Positions 26,910 to 36,765 are shown, counted from the first letter of the stretch. The stretch is DNA of 64,000 nucleotides from Cupriavidus sp. WGlv3 (GCF_023952475.1 NZ_JALHRX010000014.1:1-64000), one strand, 5' to 3'. Notes: generated by a model from the sequence alone, not told the origin. Program-made: numbers and translations.

Positions 26910-28306
26910 GCCAGACCACCATGACCACCTTGCAGCAGGCCGCCGGCTGGATCGCCGGCGCGCGCATTAGCGGCGATGGCGCCGTGTCGTTCGCGCGCGT
27001 GCATACCGACAGCCGCAGCGTCGAGCCCGGCGACCTGTTCGTGGCGCTGCGCGGCGAGCGTTTCGATGCGCATGACTTCATTGCCGACGTGGTCGCGCGC
27101 GGCGCCGCCGCGGTGCTGGTGAGCCGCGAGGTCGACGCCGGGGTGCCGGCCATCGTTGCGCCGGACACGCGCATTGCGCTGGGCGAGCTCGGTGCCGGCT
27201 GGCGCCGCCAGTTCACGCTGCCGGCGGTGGCGGTGACCGGCAGCAACGGCAAGACCACGGTCAAGGAAATGATCGCGGCGATCTTTGCCGCGGCCGTCGG
27301 CGAGGACCAGCGGCTGGCCACCGGCGGCAACCTGAACAACGATATCGGCCTGCCGCTGACGGTGCTGCGCCTGCGCGCCACGCACAAGCTGGCAGTGCTG
27401 GAGCTCGGCATGAACCATCCGGGCGAGACCGTCTACCTGGCCGGCATCGCCCAGCCCACCGTGGCGGTGATCACCAACGCGCAGCGCGAGCACCAGGAGT
27501 TCATGGTCAGCGTGGAAGCCGTGGCGCACGAGCACGCCGCCGCGATCGCGGCGCTGCCGGCCGACGGCGTGGCGGTGTTCCCGCTCGACGCGCAAAGCGG
27601 CGGCGCCTACGCGCCGGTATGGCGCGCAGCCGCGGGTGCGCGCCAGGCGCTGTCGTTCGGCACCTCGCAGCAGGCCGACGTGCACGCCACCGTGGAACTG
27701 GTCGACGGCGTGCAGGTGATGCAGGTGCGCGCGCCGGGCCATGCCTTCGAGGTGCGGCTGGCGCTGCTGGGCGAGCACAACGTGCGCAACGCGCTGGCGG
27801 CGATCGCCTGCGCGCTCGCAGCGGGCGTGCACGTGCCGGCGATCCAGGCGGGCCTGGCGGAGTTCAAGCCCGTGAAGGGGCGGCTGCAGGTCAAGTACAC
27901 GCCGGCCGGCACGGTGGTGATCGACGACACCTACAACGCCAATCCCGACTCGATGCGCGCCGCCATCGACGTGCTGGCCGGCTTTGCCGCGCCGCGCGTG
28001 CTGGTGCTGGGCGACATGGGCGAGGTGGGCGACCAGGGGCCGGCGTTCCACGACGAGATCGGGGCCTACGCCCGGGCGCGCGGCATCGACGTGCTGTGGG
28101 CCACCGGCGAACTGGCAGCGCATGCAGTGCAGGCGTTCGGCGCCAGCGGCCGCCATTTCGGCAGCGCGGAAGACCTGGCGAAGGCCTTGGAGGAAGACAG
28201 CGGGGGCATGGTGGCGCAAGCGGGCGCCGTGCTGGTGAAGGGATCGCGCTTCATGCGCATGGAACGGATGGTCGCGGCGCTGGTCGCAGACACTTCCGCA
28301 TATTAA
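26906..28306 (+). CDS. murF: UDP-MurNAc-tripeptide-D-Ala-D-Ala ligase
   Basis: Cytoplasmic Mur ligase of 466 residues that adds D-Ala-D-Ala to the UDP-MurNAc-tripeptide. The P-loop TGSNGKTTVKEM begins near residue 111. LELGMNHPGE, ITNAQREHQEF and the C-terminal VIDDTYNANPDSMRAAID are family signatures. The start is the ATG at 26906, overlapping the murE stop by 4 bases; the longer frame upstream lies inside murE. It ends 13 bases before mraY. Substrate comes from DdlB (same operon) and MurE (preceding gene). Confidence 0.95.
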   Translation: MSQTTMTTLQQAAGWIAGARISGDGAVSFARVHTDSRSVEPGDLFVALRGERFDAHDFIADVVARGAAAVLVSREVDAGVPAIVAPDTRIALGELGAGWRRQFTLPAVAVTGSNGKTTVKEMIAAIFAAAVGEDQRLATGGNLNNDIGLPLTVLRLRATHKLAVLELGMNHPGETVYLAGIAQPTVAVITNAQREHQEFMVSVEAVAHEHAAAIAALPADGVAVFPLDAQSGGAYAPVWRAAAGARQALSFGTSQQADVHATVELVDGVQVMQVRAPGHAFEVRLALLGEHNVRNALAAIACALAAGVHVPAIQAGLAEFKPVKGRLQVKYTPAGTVVIDDTYNANPDSMRAAIDVLAGFAAPRVLVLGDMGEVGDQGPAFHDEIGAYARARGIDVLWATGELAAHAVQAFGASGRHFGSAEDLAKALEEDSGGMVAQAGAVLVKGSRFMRMERMVAALVADTSAY

Positions 28307-28319
28307 ATAAGACAACACG

Positions 28320-29489
28320 ATGTTATTGGCTCTGGCCCAGTGGCTGCAAAACGACTACAGCTTCCTCCGGGTCGTCAACTACCTGACTTTCCGCGCGGTG
28401 ATGGCCAACGTCACCGCGCTGGTGATCGGCCTGGCGTTCGGGCCGTGGGTGATCCGCAAGCTGACCGAGCTGAAGGTCGGTCAGGCGGTGCGCACCATCG
28501 GCCCGCAGACGCACCTGGTCAAGTCCGGCACGCCCACCATGGGCGGCGTGCTGGTGCTGGTGTCGATCGCAGTGTCGACGCTGCTGTGGTGCGACTGGGG
28601 CAACCGCTTTATCTGGGTGGTGATGCTGGTCACCTTCGGCTATGGCGCGATCGGCTGGGTCGATGACTACCGCAAGGTGGTGTATCGCGACCCGCGCGGC
28701 ATGTCGAGCCGCGAGAAGTTTTTCTGGCAGACGCTGATCGGCCTGGTGGCCGCGGTCTACCTGGCGTTCTCGGTGTCCGAGAGCAGCAACGTGCGGGTGT
28801 GGGAGCTGTTCCTGAACTGGGTCGAGGGCGGGCTGTCGCTGGACATGCCGTACAAGTCCAACCTGATCGTGCCCTTCTTCAAGGAGATCAGCTATCCGCT
28901 GGGCGTGGCCGGCTTCATCGTGCTGACCTACCTGGTGATCGTGGGCTCTAGCAACGCGGTCAACCTGACCGACGGCCTGGACGGCCTGGTGATCATGCCG
29001 GTGGTCTTGGTCGGCGGCGGGCTGGGCGTGTTTGCCTATGTGATGGGCAACGCGGTCTACAGCAAGTACCTGCTGTTCCCGCATATCCCGGGCGCGGGCG
29101 AGCTGCTGATCTTCTGCTCGGCGCTGGGCGGGGCGGGGCTGGCCTTCCTCTGGTTCAACGCGCATCCGGCCCAGGTGTTCATGGGCGACGTCGGCGCGCT
29201 GGCTCTGGGTGGCGCGCTGGGCACGGTGGCGGTGATCGTGCGCCAGGAGATCGTGCTGTTCGTGATGGGCGGCATCTTCGTGGTGGAAACGCTGTCGGTG
29301 ATGGCGCAGGTCACGTGGTTCAAGATCACCAAGCGCCGCTATGGCGAGGGCAGGCGGCTGTTCCGCATGGCGCCGCTGCATCACCATTTCGAGCTGGGCG
29401 GCTGGAAGGAAACCCAGGTCACGGTGCGCTTCTGGATCATCACCATGCTGCTGGTGCTGATCGGGTTGTCGACGCTGAAGCTGCGTTAA
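28320..29489 (+). CDS. mraY: Phospho-N-acetylmuramoyl-pentapeptide transferase
   Basis: Integral membrane enzyme of 389 residues with about ten helices that transfers phospho-MurNAc-pentapeptide to undecaprenyl phosphate, making lipid I. Visible catalytic blocks are the Asp pair in GWVDDYRK, the NLTDGLDGL loop, [11 protein letters not shown] and the histidine motif [13 protein letters not shown] near the C-terminus. The length is usual for betaproteobacteria. Between murF and mraY there are 13 bases with no good Shine-Dalgarno sequence, unlike most other genes of the cluster. Confidence 0.95.
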
Positions 29490-29553
29490 GAAAGACGCTG
29501 CGCTGAAGAGGCGCGGCTTGATCGATACAGGAAACCAAGGGCAGGAAATCGAA

Positions 29554-31065
29554 GTGTTTGGCGAGCTGCAAAAACCTCATGTGCTGGTACTGGGCCTCGG
29601 CGAGTCGGGGCTGGCCATGGCGCGCTGGTGTGGCCTGAACGGCTGCGCGGTGCGCGTGGCCGACACGCGCGAGGCGCCCGCCAACCTTGTGTTCCTGCAG
29701 GCCGAACTGACTTCGGCCGAATTCGTCGGCGGCCCCTTCGCCGAAAGCCTGCTCGACGGCATCGGCCTTGTGGCGATCAGCCCCGGCCTGTCCCCGCTGG
29801 AGGCCGCCACCGGCGCGCTGCTGGCCGCGGCGCAGGCGCGCGGCATCCCGGTGTGGGGTGAAATCGAGCTGTTCGTGCGCGCGCTGCGCCACCTCGAAGC
29901 CGAGTCCGGCTATGCGCCGAAGCTGCTGGCGATCACCGGCACCAACGGCAAGACCACCACCACCGCGCTGACCGGCCGGCTGGTCGAGCGCGCCGGCAAG
30001 AGCGTGGCGGTGGCGGGCAATATCAGCCCGTCGGCGCTGGACAAGCTGTCGGCCTGCATCGCCGCGGCGTCGCTGCCGGAGGTCTGGGTGCTGGAGCTGT
30101 CGAGCTTCCAGCTGGAAACCGCCCATACGCTGGCGCCGCATGCTGCCACCGTGCTCAACGTGACGCAGGACCACCTCGACTGGCACGGCTCGATGGAAGC
30201 CTATGCCGCGTCCAAGGCGCGCATCTTCGGCCCGGCCGGCCATGCCTGCGTGCAGGTGCTGAACCGCAACGATCGCCTGACCCTGGACATGGCACGCCCG
30301 GGCGCCGCGCCGGTGACCTTCGGCATCGACCTGCCCGAAGTGCCGGGCAGCTTCGGCATCCTGCGCGAGGGCGGCATGCCCTGGCTGGTGCTGGCCGAGC
30401 CCGATCCCGACGCGCAAGGGGAGGGCAAGCCGCGCCGCCGCAAGGCCGCCGAGCCCGCCCCGGAAGCGGTGCCGGTGCGCCACAAGCGCCTGATGCCGGC
30501 CGACGCGCTGCATATCCGCGGCATGCACAACGCCACCAACGCGATGGCCGCGCTGGCGCTGTGCCGTGCCATCGACCTGCCGCTGAACGCGCTGCTGCAC
30601 GGCCTGCGTGAATACCGCGGCGAGCCGCATCGCGTCGAGTGGGTCGCCACCATCGACGATGTCGAGTATTTCGACGACAGCAAGGGCACCAACGTGGGCG
30701 CCACCGTGGCCGCGCTGTCGGGCCTGGACAAGCGCGTGGTGCTGATCGCCGGGGGCGAGGGCAAGGGACAGGATTTCTCGCCGCTGGCCGCGCCGGTGGC
30801 GCAGTACGCGCGCGCGGTGGTGCTGATCGGCCGCGCCGCGGCCGAGCTGCGCGATGCGCTGCAGGGCAGCGGCGCCAGCCTGGTCGACGCCGCCACGCTG
30901 GAAGAGGCGGTGACGCAGGCCGCCGCGCTGGCCGAAGCCGGCGATGCGGTGCTGCTGTCGCCGGCGTGCGCCAGCCTGGACATGTTCCGCAACTACGTGC
31001 ATCGCGCCGAGGTGTTCCGCGGCGCGGTGGAAGAACTGGCCCTGTCCCGGGGGATCCTGCCATGA
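29554..31065 (+). CDS. murD: UDP-N-acetylmuramoyl-L-alanine-D-glutamate ligase
   Basis: Mur ligase adding D-glutamate, 503 residues from the GTG at 29554, which has an AGGAAA site about 6 bases upstream and gives the family-like start MFGELQKPHVLVLGLG. A TTG at 29518 would add 12 hydrophilic residues and is less likely. The P-loop ITGTNGKTTTT, LSSFQLE and TQDHLDWHGS are in place. An insertion at about residues 280-312, rich in Pro, Glu, Arg and Lys, makes the protein some 60 residues longer than E. coli MurD (438). Its stop overlaps ftsW in an ATGA. Confidence 0.93.
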   Translation: MFGELQKPHVLVLGLGESGLAMARWCGLNGCAVRVADTREAPANLVFLQAELTSAEFVGGPFAESLLDGIGLVAISPGLSPLEAATGALLAAAQARGIPVWGEIELFVRALRHLEAESGYAPKLLAITGTNGKTTTTALTGRLVERAGKSVAVAGNISPSALDKLSACIAAASLPEVWVLELSSFQLETAHTLAPHAATVLNVTQDHLDWHGSMEAYAASKARIFGPAGHACVQVLNRNDRLTLDMARPGAAPVTFGIDLPEVPGSFGILREGGMPWLVLAEPDPDAQGEGKPRRRKAAEPAPEAVPVRHKRLMPADALHIRGMHNATNAMAALALCRAIDLPLNALLHGLREYRGEPHRVEWVATIDDVEYFDDSKGTNVGATVAALSGLDKRVVLIAGGEGKGQDFSPLAAPVAQYARAVVLIGRAAAELRDALQGSGASLVDAATLEEAVTQAAALAEAGDAVLLSPACASLDMFRNYVHRAEVFRGAVEELALSRGILP

Positions 31066-32303
31066 GCGACGCACAGGTCAAGCGCAGCGGTTTTATCGGC
31101 GCCACCATCGGCAATGCCTGGGGTGGCCTGCGCGACGCGGTGTCGGGCGTCAAGCCGACCCGCTCGCGCATGATGGAGTACGACCAGCCCATGCTGTGGG
31201 TCTCGATCGTGCTGCTCGCGCTCGGCCTGGTGATGGTCTACTCGGCCTCGATCGCGCTGCCGGACTCGCCGCGCTACGCCAACTACCGCGAAAGCCACTT
31301 CCTGATGCGCCATGCGTTCGCGCTGGGGATCGGGCTGTCGGTCGGGCTGGCCGCGTTCCAGGTGCCGGTCAAGGTGTGGGACCGCTATGCGCCCAAGTTG
31401 TTTATCGTCGCGTTGATCCTGCTGGTGATCGTGCTGGTGCCGTTCGTCGGCAAGGGCGTGAACGGCGCACGGCGCTGGATTCCGCTGGGCGTGATGAACT
31501 TCCAGCCGTCCGAGCTGATGAAGCTGGCGGTGGTGCTGTATGCCGCCAACTACACCGTGCGCAAGCAGGAGTGGATGCAGACCGTGTCCAAGGGCTTCCT
31601 GCCGATGGGCGTGGCGGTGGTGGTGGTGGGCCTGCTGCTGCTGCTGGAACCCGACATGGGCGCGTTCCTGGTGATCGCCGCGGTGGCGATGGGCATCCTG
31701 TTCCTGGGCGGCATCAACGGCAAGCTCTTCGCCGGCCTGGTCGGGGTGGCGATCGGGGCCTTCGCGCTGCTGATCACCGCGTCGCCCTGGCGGCGCGAGC
31801 GGATCTTCGCCTACCTGAACCCGTGGGAAGAGAGCAACGCGCTCGGCAAGGCCTACCAGCTGACGCACTCGCTGATCGCCTTCGGCCGCGGCGAGTGGAC
31901 CGGCGTGGGGCTGGGCGGCAGCATCGAAAAGCTGCACTACCTGCCCGAGGCGCATACCGACTTCATCCTCGCCGTGATCGGCGAGGAATTCGGCTTTATC
32001 GGCGTGCTGGTGGTGATCGTGCTGTTCTACTGGCTGGTGCGGCGCGCCTTCAATATCGGCCGCACCGCGCTGCAGCTGGACCGCACCTTTGCCGGCCTGG
32101 TGGCCAAGGGCATCGGCGTCTGGATCGGCTGGCAGACCTTTATCAACATGGGCGTTAACCTGGGCCTGCTGCCGACCAAGGGGCTGACGCTGCCGCTGGT
32201 CAGCTATGGCGGCTCGGGCATCCTGATGAATTGCGTGGCGCTGGCGATTCTCCTTCGCATCGACTACGAAAACCGTGTGCTGATGCGAGGAGGGAAGGTA
32301 TGA
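31062..32303 (+). CDS. ftsW: Septal peptidoglycan glycosyltransferase FtsW
   Basis: SEDS-family polymerase of 413 residues that makes septal glycan strands together with FtsI. About 45 cytoplasmic residues precede ten membrane helices. Family blocks include GLVMVYSASIAL in the first helix, GVNGARRWIPLG, FQPSELMKLA with the loop after it, the large periplasmic loop ending in LPEAHTDFILAVIGEEFGF, and the C-terminal SYGGSGILMNC. The start at 31062 overlaps the murD stop, and the stop overlaps murG, so the polymerase and the lipid II synthase MurG are made from coupled frames. Confidence 0.94.
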   Translation: MSDAQVKRSGFIGATIGNAWGGLRDAVSGVKPTRSRMMEYDQPMLWVSIVLLALGLVMVYSASIALPDSPRYANYRESHFLMRHAFALGIGLSVGLAAFQVPVKVWDRYAPKLFIVALILLVIVLVPFVGKGVNGARRWIPLGVMNFQPSELMKLAVVLYAANYTVRKQEWMQTVSKGFLPMGVAVVVVGLLLLLEPDMGAFLVIAAVAMGILFLGGINGKLFAGLVGVAIGAFALLITASPWRRERIFAYLNPWEESNALGKAYQLTHSLIAFGRGEWTGVGLGGSIEKLHYLPEAHTDFILAVIGEEFGFIGVLVVIVLFYWLVRRAFNIGRTALQLDRTFAGLVAKGIGVWIGWQTFINMGVNLGLLPTKGLTLPLVSYGGSGILMNCVALAILLRIDYENRVLMRGGKV

Positions 32304-33370
32304 CGCAGTCGCGCACCCTGCTCGTGATGGCCGGCGGCACCGGGGGGCATGTGTTCCCCGGGCTGGCGGTCGCACAGGCGCTGCGCGCGCAGGGCTGGAA
32401 CGTAGTCTGGCTGGGCAACCGCACCGGCATGGAAGCCACGCTGGTGCCGAAGCACGACATCCCGATGGAGTTCATCCAGTTCGGCGGGCTGCGCGGCAAG
32501 GGGCTGGTGACCAAGTTCCTGCTGCCGCTGAACCTGTTGCGCGCGTTCTGGCAAAGCATCGCCGCGCTGCGGCGGGTGCGTCCGAGCGTGGTGCTGGGCA
32601 TGGGCGGCTATATCACCTTCCCGGCCGGCATGATGGCCTCGCTGCTGGGACGGCCGCTGGTGCTGCACGAGCAGAACTCGATCGCCGGGCTGGCCAACAA
32701 GGTGCTGGCCCGGGTCGCAGACCGCGTGCTGTGCGCCTTCCCGGACACGCTGCCCGGCGGCGAATGGACCGGCAACCCGGTGCGCGAGGAACTGGCGCAC
32801 CTGGATGCACCCGAGTCGCGCTACGACCAGCGCATCGGCCAGCTGCGCATCCTGGTGGTGGGCGGCAGCCTGGGCGCCGCGTCGCTGAACGAGGTGGTGC
32901 CGAAGGCCATCGCGCTGCTGCCGGAAGGCGAGCGCCCGGTGGTTACGCACCAGGCCGGAGCCAAGCAGATCGACACGCTGCGCGCCAACTACGCCGCGGC
33001 GCAGGTGCCGGCGCAGACGCTGCCGTTCATCGACGACATGGCGCGCGCCTATGCCGACGCCGACCTGGTGATCTGCCGTGCCGGCGCGATGACGGTGTCG
33101 GAAGTGGCCGCGGCGGGCGTGGCGGCGCTGTTCGTGCCGTTCCCGCATGCGGTGGACGACCACCAGACCACCAACGCACAGTTTTTGTCGAGCCAGGGTG
33201 CGGCCCTGCTCGTGCAGCAGAAAGACCTGACGGCCGAGGGCCTGGCGCAGACCATTGCCAGCCTGACCCGGCCGCAGCTGAAGGACATGGCGCGCCTGGC
33301 GCGCGGACTGGCCAGGCCTGAGGCAACCCGGCGCGTCGCCGAGGTATGCAGCGAGCTGGCCAGGGACTGA
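32300..33370 (+). CDS. murG: Lipid II synthase MurG (UDP-GlcNAc transferase)
   Basis: Peripheral inner-membrane GT-B glycosyltransferase of 356 residues that adds GlcNAc to lipid I. The glycine-rich loop GGTGGHVFPGLAVAQAL opens the protein, and a second one, VVGGSLGAASLNE, starts the C-terminal domain. CRAGAMTVSEVAAAG binds the UDP-GlcNAc. The ATG at 32300 overlaps the ftsW stop and follows a very strong GAGGAGGGAAGG ribosome site. A 7-codon minicistron starts one base after its stop and leads into murC. Confidence 0.95.
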   Translation: MTQSRTLLVMAGGTGGHVFPGLAVAQALRAQGWNVVWLGNRTGMEATLVPKHDIPMEFIQFGGLRGKGLVTKFLLPLNLLRAFWQSIAALRRVRPSVVLGMGGYITFPAGMMASLLGRPLVLHEQNSIAGLANKVLARVADRVLCAFPDTLPGGEWTGNPVREELAHLDAPESRYDQRIGQLRILVVGGSLGAASLNEVVPKAIALLPEGERPVVTHQAGAKQIDTLRANYAAAQVPAQTLPFIDDMARAYADADLVICRAGAMTVSEVAAAGVAALFVPFPHAVDDHQTTNAQFLSSQGAALLVQQKDLTAEGLAQTIASLTRPQLKDMARLARGLARPEATRRVAEVCSELARD

Positions 33371-33391
33371 AGTGAGCGAAGCAGCAATCCA

Positions 33392-34819
33392 ATGAAGCAT
33401 ATCGTCAAGAACATCCACTTCGTGGGCATCGGCGGCGCCGGCATGAGCGGCATCGCCGAGGTCCTGCTGAACCTGGGATACAAGGTCTCGGGCTCGGACG
33501 TGGGCAACAATGCCGCCACGCGGCGCCTGGCGTCGCTGGGCGCCACCGTCATGCACGGCCACGACGCCGCCAACGTGAGCGGCGCCAACGCCGTGGTGGT
33601 GTCGACCGCGGTCAGCGGCGACAACCCAGAAGTGCTGGCCGCGCGCAGCCAGCGCATCCCGGTGGTGCCGCGCGCGGTGATGCTGGCCGAACTGATGCGG
33701 CTGAAGCAGGGCGTGGCCATTGCCGGCACGCACGGCAAGACCACCACCACCAGCCTGGTGGCATCGGTGCTGGCCGAAGGCGGCCTCGATCCGACCTTCG
33801 TCATCGGCGGCCGGCTGAACTCGGCCGGCGCCAACGCGCGCCTGGGCACCGGCGATTTCATCGTGGCCGAGGCCGACGAATCGGATGCCTCGTTCCTGAA
33901 CCTGTTCCCGGTGATCGAGGTCATCACCAATATCGATGCCGACCACATGGACACCTACGGGCACGACTTTGCCCGGCTCAAGCAGGCGTTCATCGAATTC
34001 ACCCAGCGGCTGCCGTTCTACGGCATCGCGGTGCTGTGCGTGGACGATCCCAACGTGCGCGAGATCCTGCCGTTCGTGTCCAAGCCGGTGGTGCGCTACG
34101 GCTTTGCCGAAGACGCGCAGATCCGCGCCGTGGATGCGCGCGCGGTCGACGGCCAGATGCACTTCACCGTGCTGCGCCAGCTGAACCAGCACGCCGAGCC
34201 GCCGCTGGAGATCGTGCTGAACCTGCCCGGCATGCACAACGTGCAGAACGCGCTGGCGGCGATCGCCATCGCCACCGAGCTGGAAGTGCCCGATGCCGCC
34301 ATTGTCAAAGCGCTGCGTGAATTCCACGGCGTTGGCCGCCGCTTCCAGCGCTACGGCGAAGTCGCCACGCCCGACGGCGCCGGCACCTTCACGCTGGTCG
34401 ACGACTACGGCCACCACCCGGTGGAAATGGCCGCCACGCTGGCCGCCGCGCGCGGTGCCTTCCCCGGGCGCCGCCTGGTGCTGGCGTTCCAGCCGCACCG
34501 CTTTACCCGTACGCGCGATTGCTTTGAAGACTTCGTCAAGGTGCTGGGCACGGTCGATGCCTTGCTGCTGGCCGAAGTCTATGCCGCCGGCGAGGCCCCG
34601 ATCGTCGCCGCCGATGGCCGTGCGCTGACCCGCGCGCTGCGGGTGGCGGGCAAGGTCGAACCTGTTTTCGTGGAGCAGATGGAAGAAATGCCGCAGGCCA
34701 TCCTGAATGCCGTACGGCCCGGCGACGTGGTCGTGACCATGGGCGCCGGCTCGATCGGCGGCGTGCCCGGCCAACTGGTGTCGCACCAGCAACCGCTGCA
34801 GCAAGGGAGCCAGGCATGA
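33392..34819 (+). CDS. murC: UDP-N-acetylmuramate-L-alanine ligase
   Basis: First amino-acid-adding Mur ligase, 475 residues. The Rossmann-like start IHFVGIGGAGMSGIAEVLL, the P-loop AGTHGKTTTTSLVASVL near 113-129 and the block VDDYGHHPVEMAATL near the C-terminal domain identify it. No clear Shine-Dalgarno sequence precedes its ATG. Instead a small frame starting with GTG at 33372, which does have an AGGGA site, ends in a TGA that overlaps the murC ATG. Its own stop overlaps ddlB by 4 bases. Confidence 0.95.
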   Translation: MKHIVKNIHFVGIGGAGMSGIAEVLLNLGYKVSGSDVGNNAATRRLASLGATVMHGHDAANVSGANAVVVSTAVSGDNPEVLAARSQRIPVVPRAVMLAELMRLKQGVAIAGTHGKTTTTSLVASVLAEGGLDPTFVIGGRLNSAGANARLGTGDFIVAEADESDASFLNLFPVIEVITNIDADHMDTYGHDFARLKQAFIEFTQRLPFYGIAVLCVDDPNVREILPFVSKPVVRYGFAEDAQIRAVDARAVDGQMHFTVLRQLNQHAEPPLEIVLNLPGMHNVQNALAAIAIATELEVPDAAIVKALREFHGVGRRFQRYGEVATPDGAGTFTLVDDYGHHPVEMAATLAAARGAFPGRRLVLAFQPHRFTRTRDCFEDFVKVLGTVDALLLAEVYAAGEAPIVAADGRALTRALRVAGKVEPVFVEQMEEMPQAILNAVRPGDVVVTMGAGSIGGVPGQLVSHQQPLQQGSQA

Positions 34820-35799
34820 GCTTCGTCGCCCATCCCAATATCGATCCCAAGTCGCTGGGCAAGGTCGGCGTGCTGCTGGGCGGCCGCTCGGCCGAACGCG
34901 AGATCTCGCTGATGTCCGGCAACGGCGTGCTGGCCGCGCTGCAGTCGCGCGGCGTGGACGCGCACGGCTTCGACCCCGGCCTGCAGGGCGTGGCCGAGCT
35001 GGCAGCGGCCGGTTTCGACCGCGTCTTCATCGCGCTGCACGGCCGCTACGGCGAGGACGGCACCATCCAGGGCCTGCTCGAGCAGTTGGGCGTGCCGTAC
35101 ACCGGCAGCGGCGTGCTGGCGTCGGCGCTGGCCATGGACAAGCAGGCCACCAAGCGCCTGTGGATGACGCACGGCCTGGCCACGCCGCGCTTCGCCATGC
35201 TGCAGGCAAGCACCGACTTTGACGCGGTGGTGGCCGACCTGGGCCTGCCGCTGATCGTCAAGCCGGCGCGCGAAGGCTCGTCGATCGGGCTGACCAAGGT
35301 TACCGCGGCGGACCAGATGCGCGCCGCCTTCGACAAGGCCGCGGCGCTGGACAACGACGTCATCGCCGAGACCTTCGTCGACGGCGCCGAGCTGACCTGC
35401 CCGGTGGTGGGCGAAGGCGACAGCGCCGAAGCGCTGCCGGTGATCCGCATCGTTGCGCCCGAGGCCAACTACGACTATCAAAATAAGTACTTTACTGACG
35501 ATACCCAGTACTTGTGTCCGTCGGGCCTGGATGCCGAAGTCGAGCGGCAGGTGCAGGCGCTGGCGGTGCAGGCCTACCGCGTGCTGGGCTGCCGCGGCTG
35601 GGCGCGCGCCGACGTGATGCTGCGCGCCGACGGCACGCCTTTCCTGCTCGAGATGAATACCTCGCCCGGCATGACCGGCCATTCGCTGGTGCCGATGGCG
35701 GCGCGCGCGGTCGGCATCAGCTACGAGGACTTCGTGCTGCAGGTGGTGGCCGCCGCGACGCTGGACCTGCATCCCAACGAGCATTGGAAACCCGAATAA
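34816..35799 (+). CDS. ddlB: D-alanine-D-alanine ligase
   Basis: ATP-grasp enzyme of 327 residues that makes the D-Ala-D-Ala dipeptide used by MurF. Motifs are LLGGRSAEREISLMSG at the N-terminus, ALHGRYGEDGTIQGLLE, the ATP-binding PLIVKPAREGSSIGL, and the Mg-binding EMNTSPGMTGHSLVP near the C-terminus. No change toward D-Lac or D-Ser specificity is apparent (the Tyr of the FTDDTQYLCP loop is in place). It overlaps murC by 4 bases and lies 27 bases before ftsQ. Confidence 0.95.
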   Translation: MSFVAHPNIDPKSLGKVGVLLGGRSAEREISLMSGNGVLAALQSRGVDAHGFDPGLQGVAELAAAGFDRVFIALHGRYGEDGTIQGLLEQLGVPYTGSGVLASALAMDKQATKRLWMTHGLATPRFAMLQASTDFDAVVADLGLPLIVKPAREGSSIGLTKVTAADQMRAAFDKAAALDNDVIAETFVDGAELTCPVVGEGDSAEALPVIRIVAPEANYDYQNKYFTDDTQYLCPSGLDAEVERQVQALAVQAYRVLGCRGWARADVMLRADGTPFLLEMNTSPGMTGHSLVPMAARAVGISYEDFVLQVVAAATLDLHPNEHWKPE

Positions 35800-35826
35800 C
35801 TTCACCCGACAGGACCGCACCGGACC

Positions 35827-36765
35827 ATGTGGCATAACGCACGCCTGCTCAACCTGATCGCCTCCACGCTGTATGCGGTGGTGGCGCTGATGGCGCTCGC
35901 GGCGGGCCTGCTGTGGCTGGCGCAGCGGCCGGTGTTTGCCATCACGCACGTGGAGATCGGCCCGATGGACGGCGGCGCCCTGCGCCACGTGAACGCACCC
36001 AGCGTGCGCGCCAGCGCGCTGGGCAAGCTGACCGGCAACTTCTTCACGCTCGACCTGAACGCGGCGCGCCAGGCGTTCGAGTCGGTGCCGTGGGTGCGGC
36101 GCGCCAGCGTGCGGCGCGAATGGCCCAACGGCCTCGCGGTCGAGGTCGAGGAGCACGAGGCGCTGGGCACCTGGGGCGCACCCGACAGCGGCCGCCTGAT
36201 CAATACCTATGGCGAGATCTTTGTCGCCAACACCGCCGAGGCGGAAGAAGACGCGCAGCTGCTGGCGCTGGACGGGCCGCCGGACAGCGAAGGCGACGTG
36301 ATCGAGAAGCTCGAGGTCATGCGCCAGTGGTTCAAGCCGCTCAAGGCCGAGCCGCTGGCGGTGGCCCTGTCGGGCCGCTACGCCTGGCGCGCGCGCCTGT
36401 CCAACGGCATGGAGGTCGAGCTGGGGCGCGAGCAGAACGACGAGGACCGCACCGCGATGGACCAGCGCGTGCGCCGCTTCGTCGCGGCCTGGCCGCAGGT
36501 CACGCAGCAATGGGGCAGCCAGATCGAATATGCCGACCTGCGCTATCCCAACGGCTTCGCCATCCGCGCCGCCAATGCGCGCTTCCTGACCGAGGCGCAG
36601 ATCGCGGCGGCGGTGCGGGCGGAAAAGGCAGAGCGAGCGGCCAAGGCGAAGGCGGCGAGCGCGGCGACGAGCGCTGCCAGGCCGGGGGCGGCCGCAACGG
36701 TTTCAGGTACATCCAACAACAATCCGACGCGACTGAAGAGCAAGAACGCGGAGAAAACCCGATGA
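35827..36765 (+). CDS. ftsQ: Cell division protein FtsQ
   Basis: Bitopic divisome protein of 312 residues that joins FtsB and FtsL. A cytoplasmic start and a membrane helix at about 12-33 are followed by the POTRA domain (about 38-110, from VFAITHVEIGPMDGG to the EVEEHEALGTWG block) and the FtsQ beta domain. The last 45 residues are Ala/Lys-rich low complexity, longer than in E. coli FtsQ (276 residues). It overlaps ftsA by 4 bases. The ribosome site is weak (AGGA lies 13 bases upstream). Confidence 0.92.
   Translation: MWHNARLLNLIASTLYAVVALMALAAGLLWLAQRPVFAITHVEIGPMDGGALRHVNAPSVRASALGKLTGNFFTLDLNAARQAFESVPWVRRASVRREWPNGLAVEVEEHEALGTWGAPDSGRLINTYGEIFVANTAEAEEDAQLLALDGPPDSEGDVIEKLEVMRQWFKPLKAEPLAVALSGRYAWRARLSNGMEVELGREQNDEDRTAMDQRVRRFVAAWPQVTQQWGSQIEYADLRYPNGFAIRAANARFLTEAQIAAAVRAEKAERAAKAKAASAATSAARPGAAATVSGTSNNNPTRLKSKNAEKTR

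Noticed and set aside
29518..29553. TTG at 29518 as the murD start
   Set aside because: The GTG at 29554 has a better placed AGGAAA site and gives the family N-terminus; the 12 added residues look like leader sequence.
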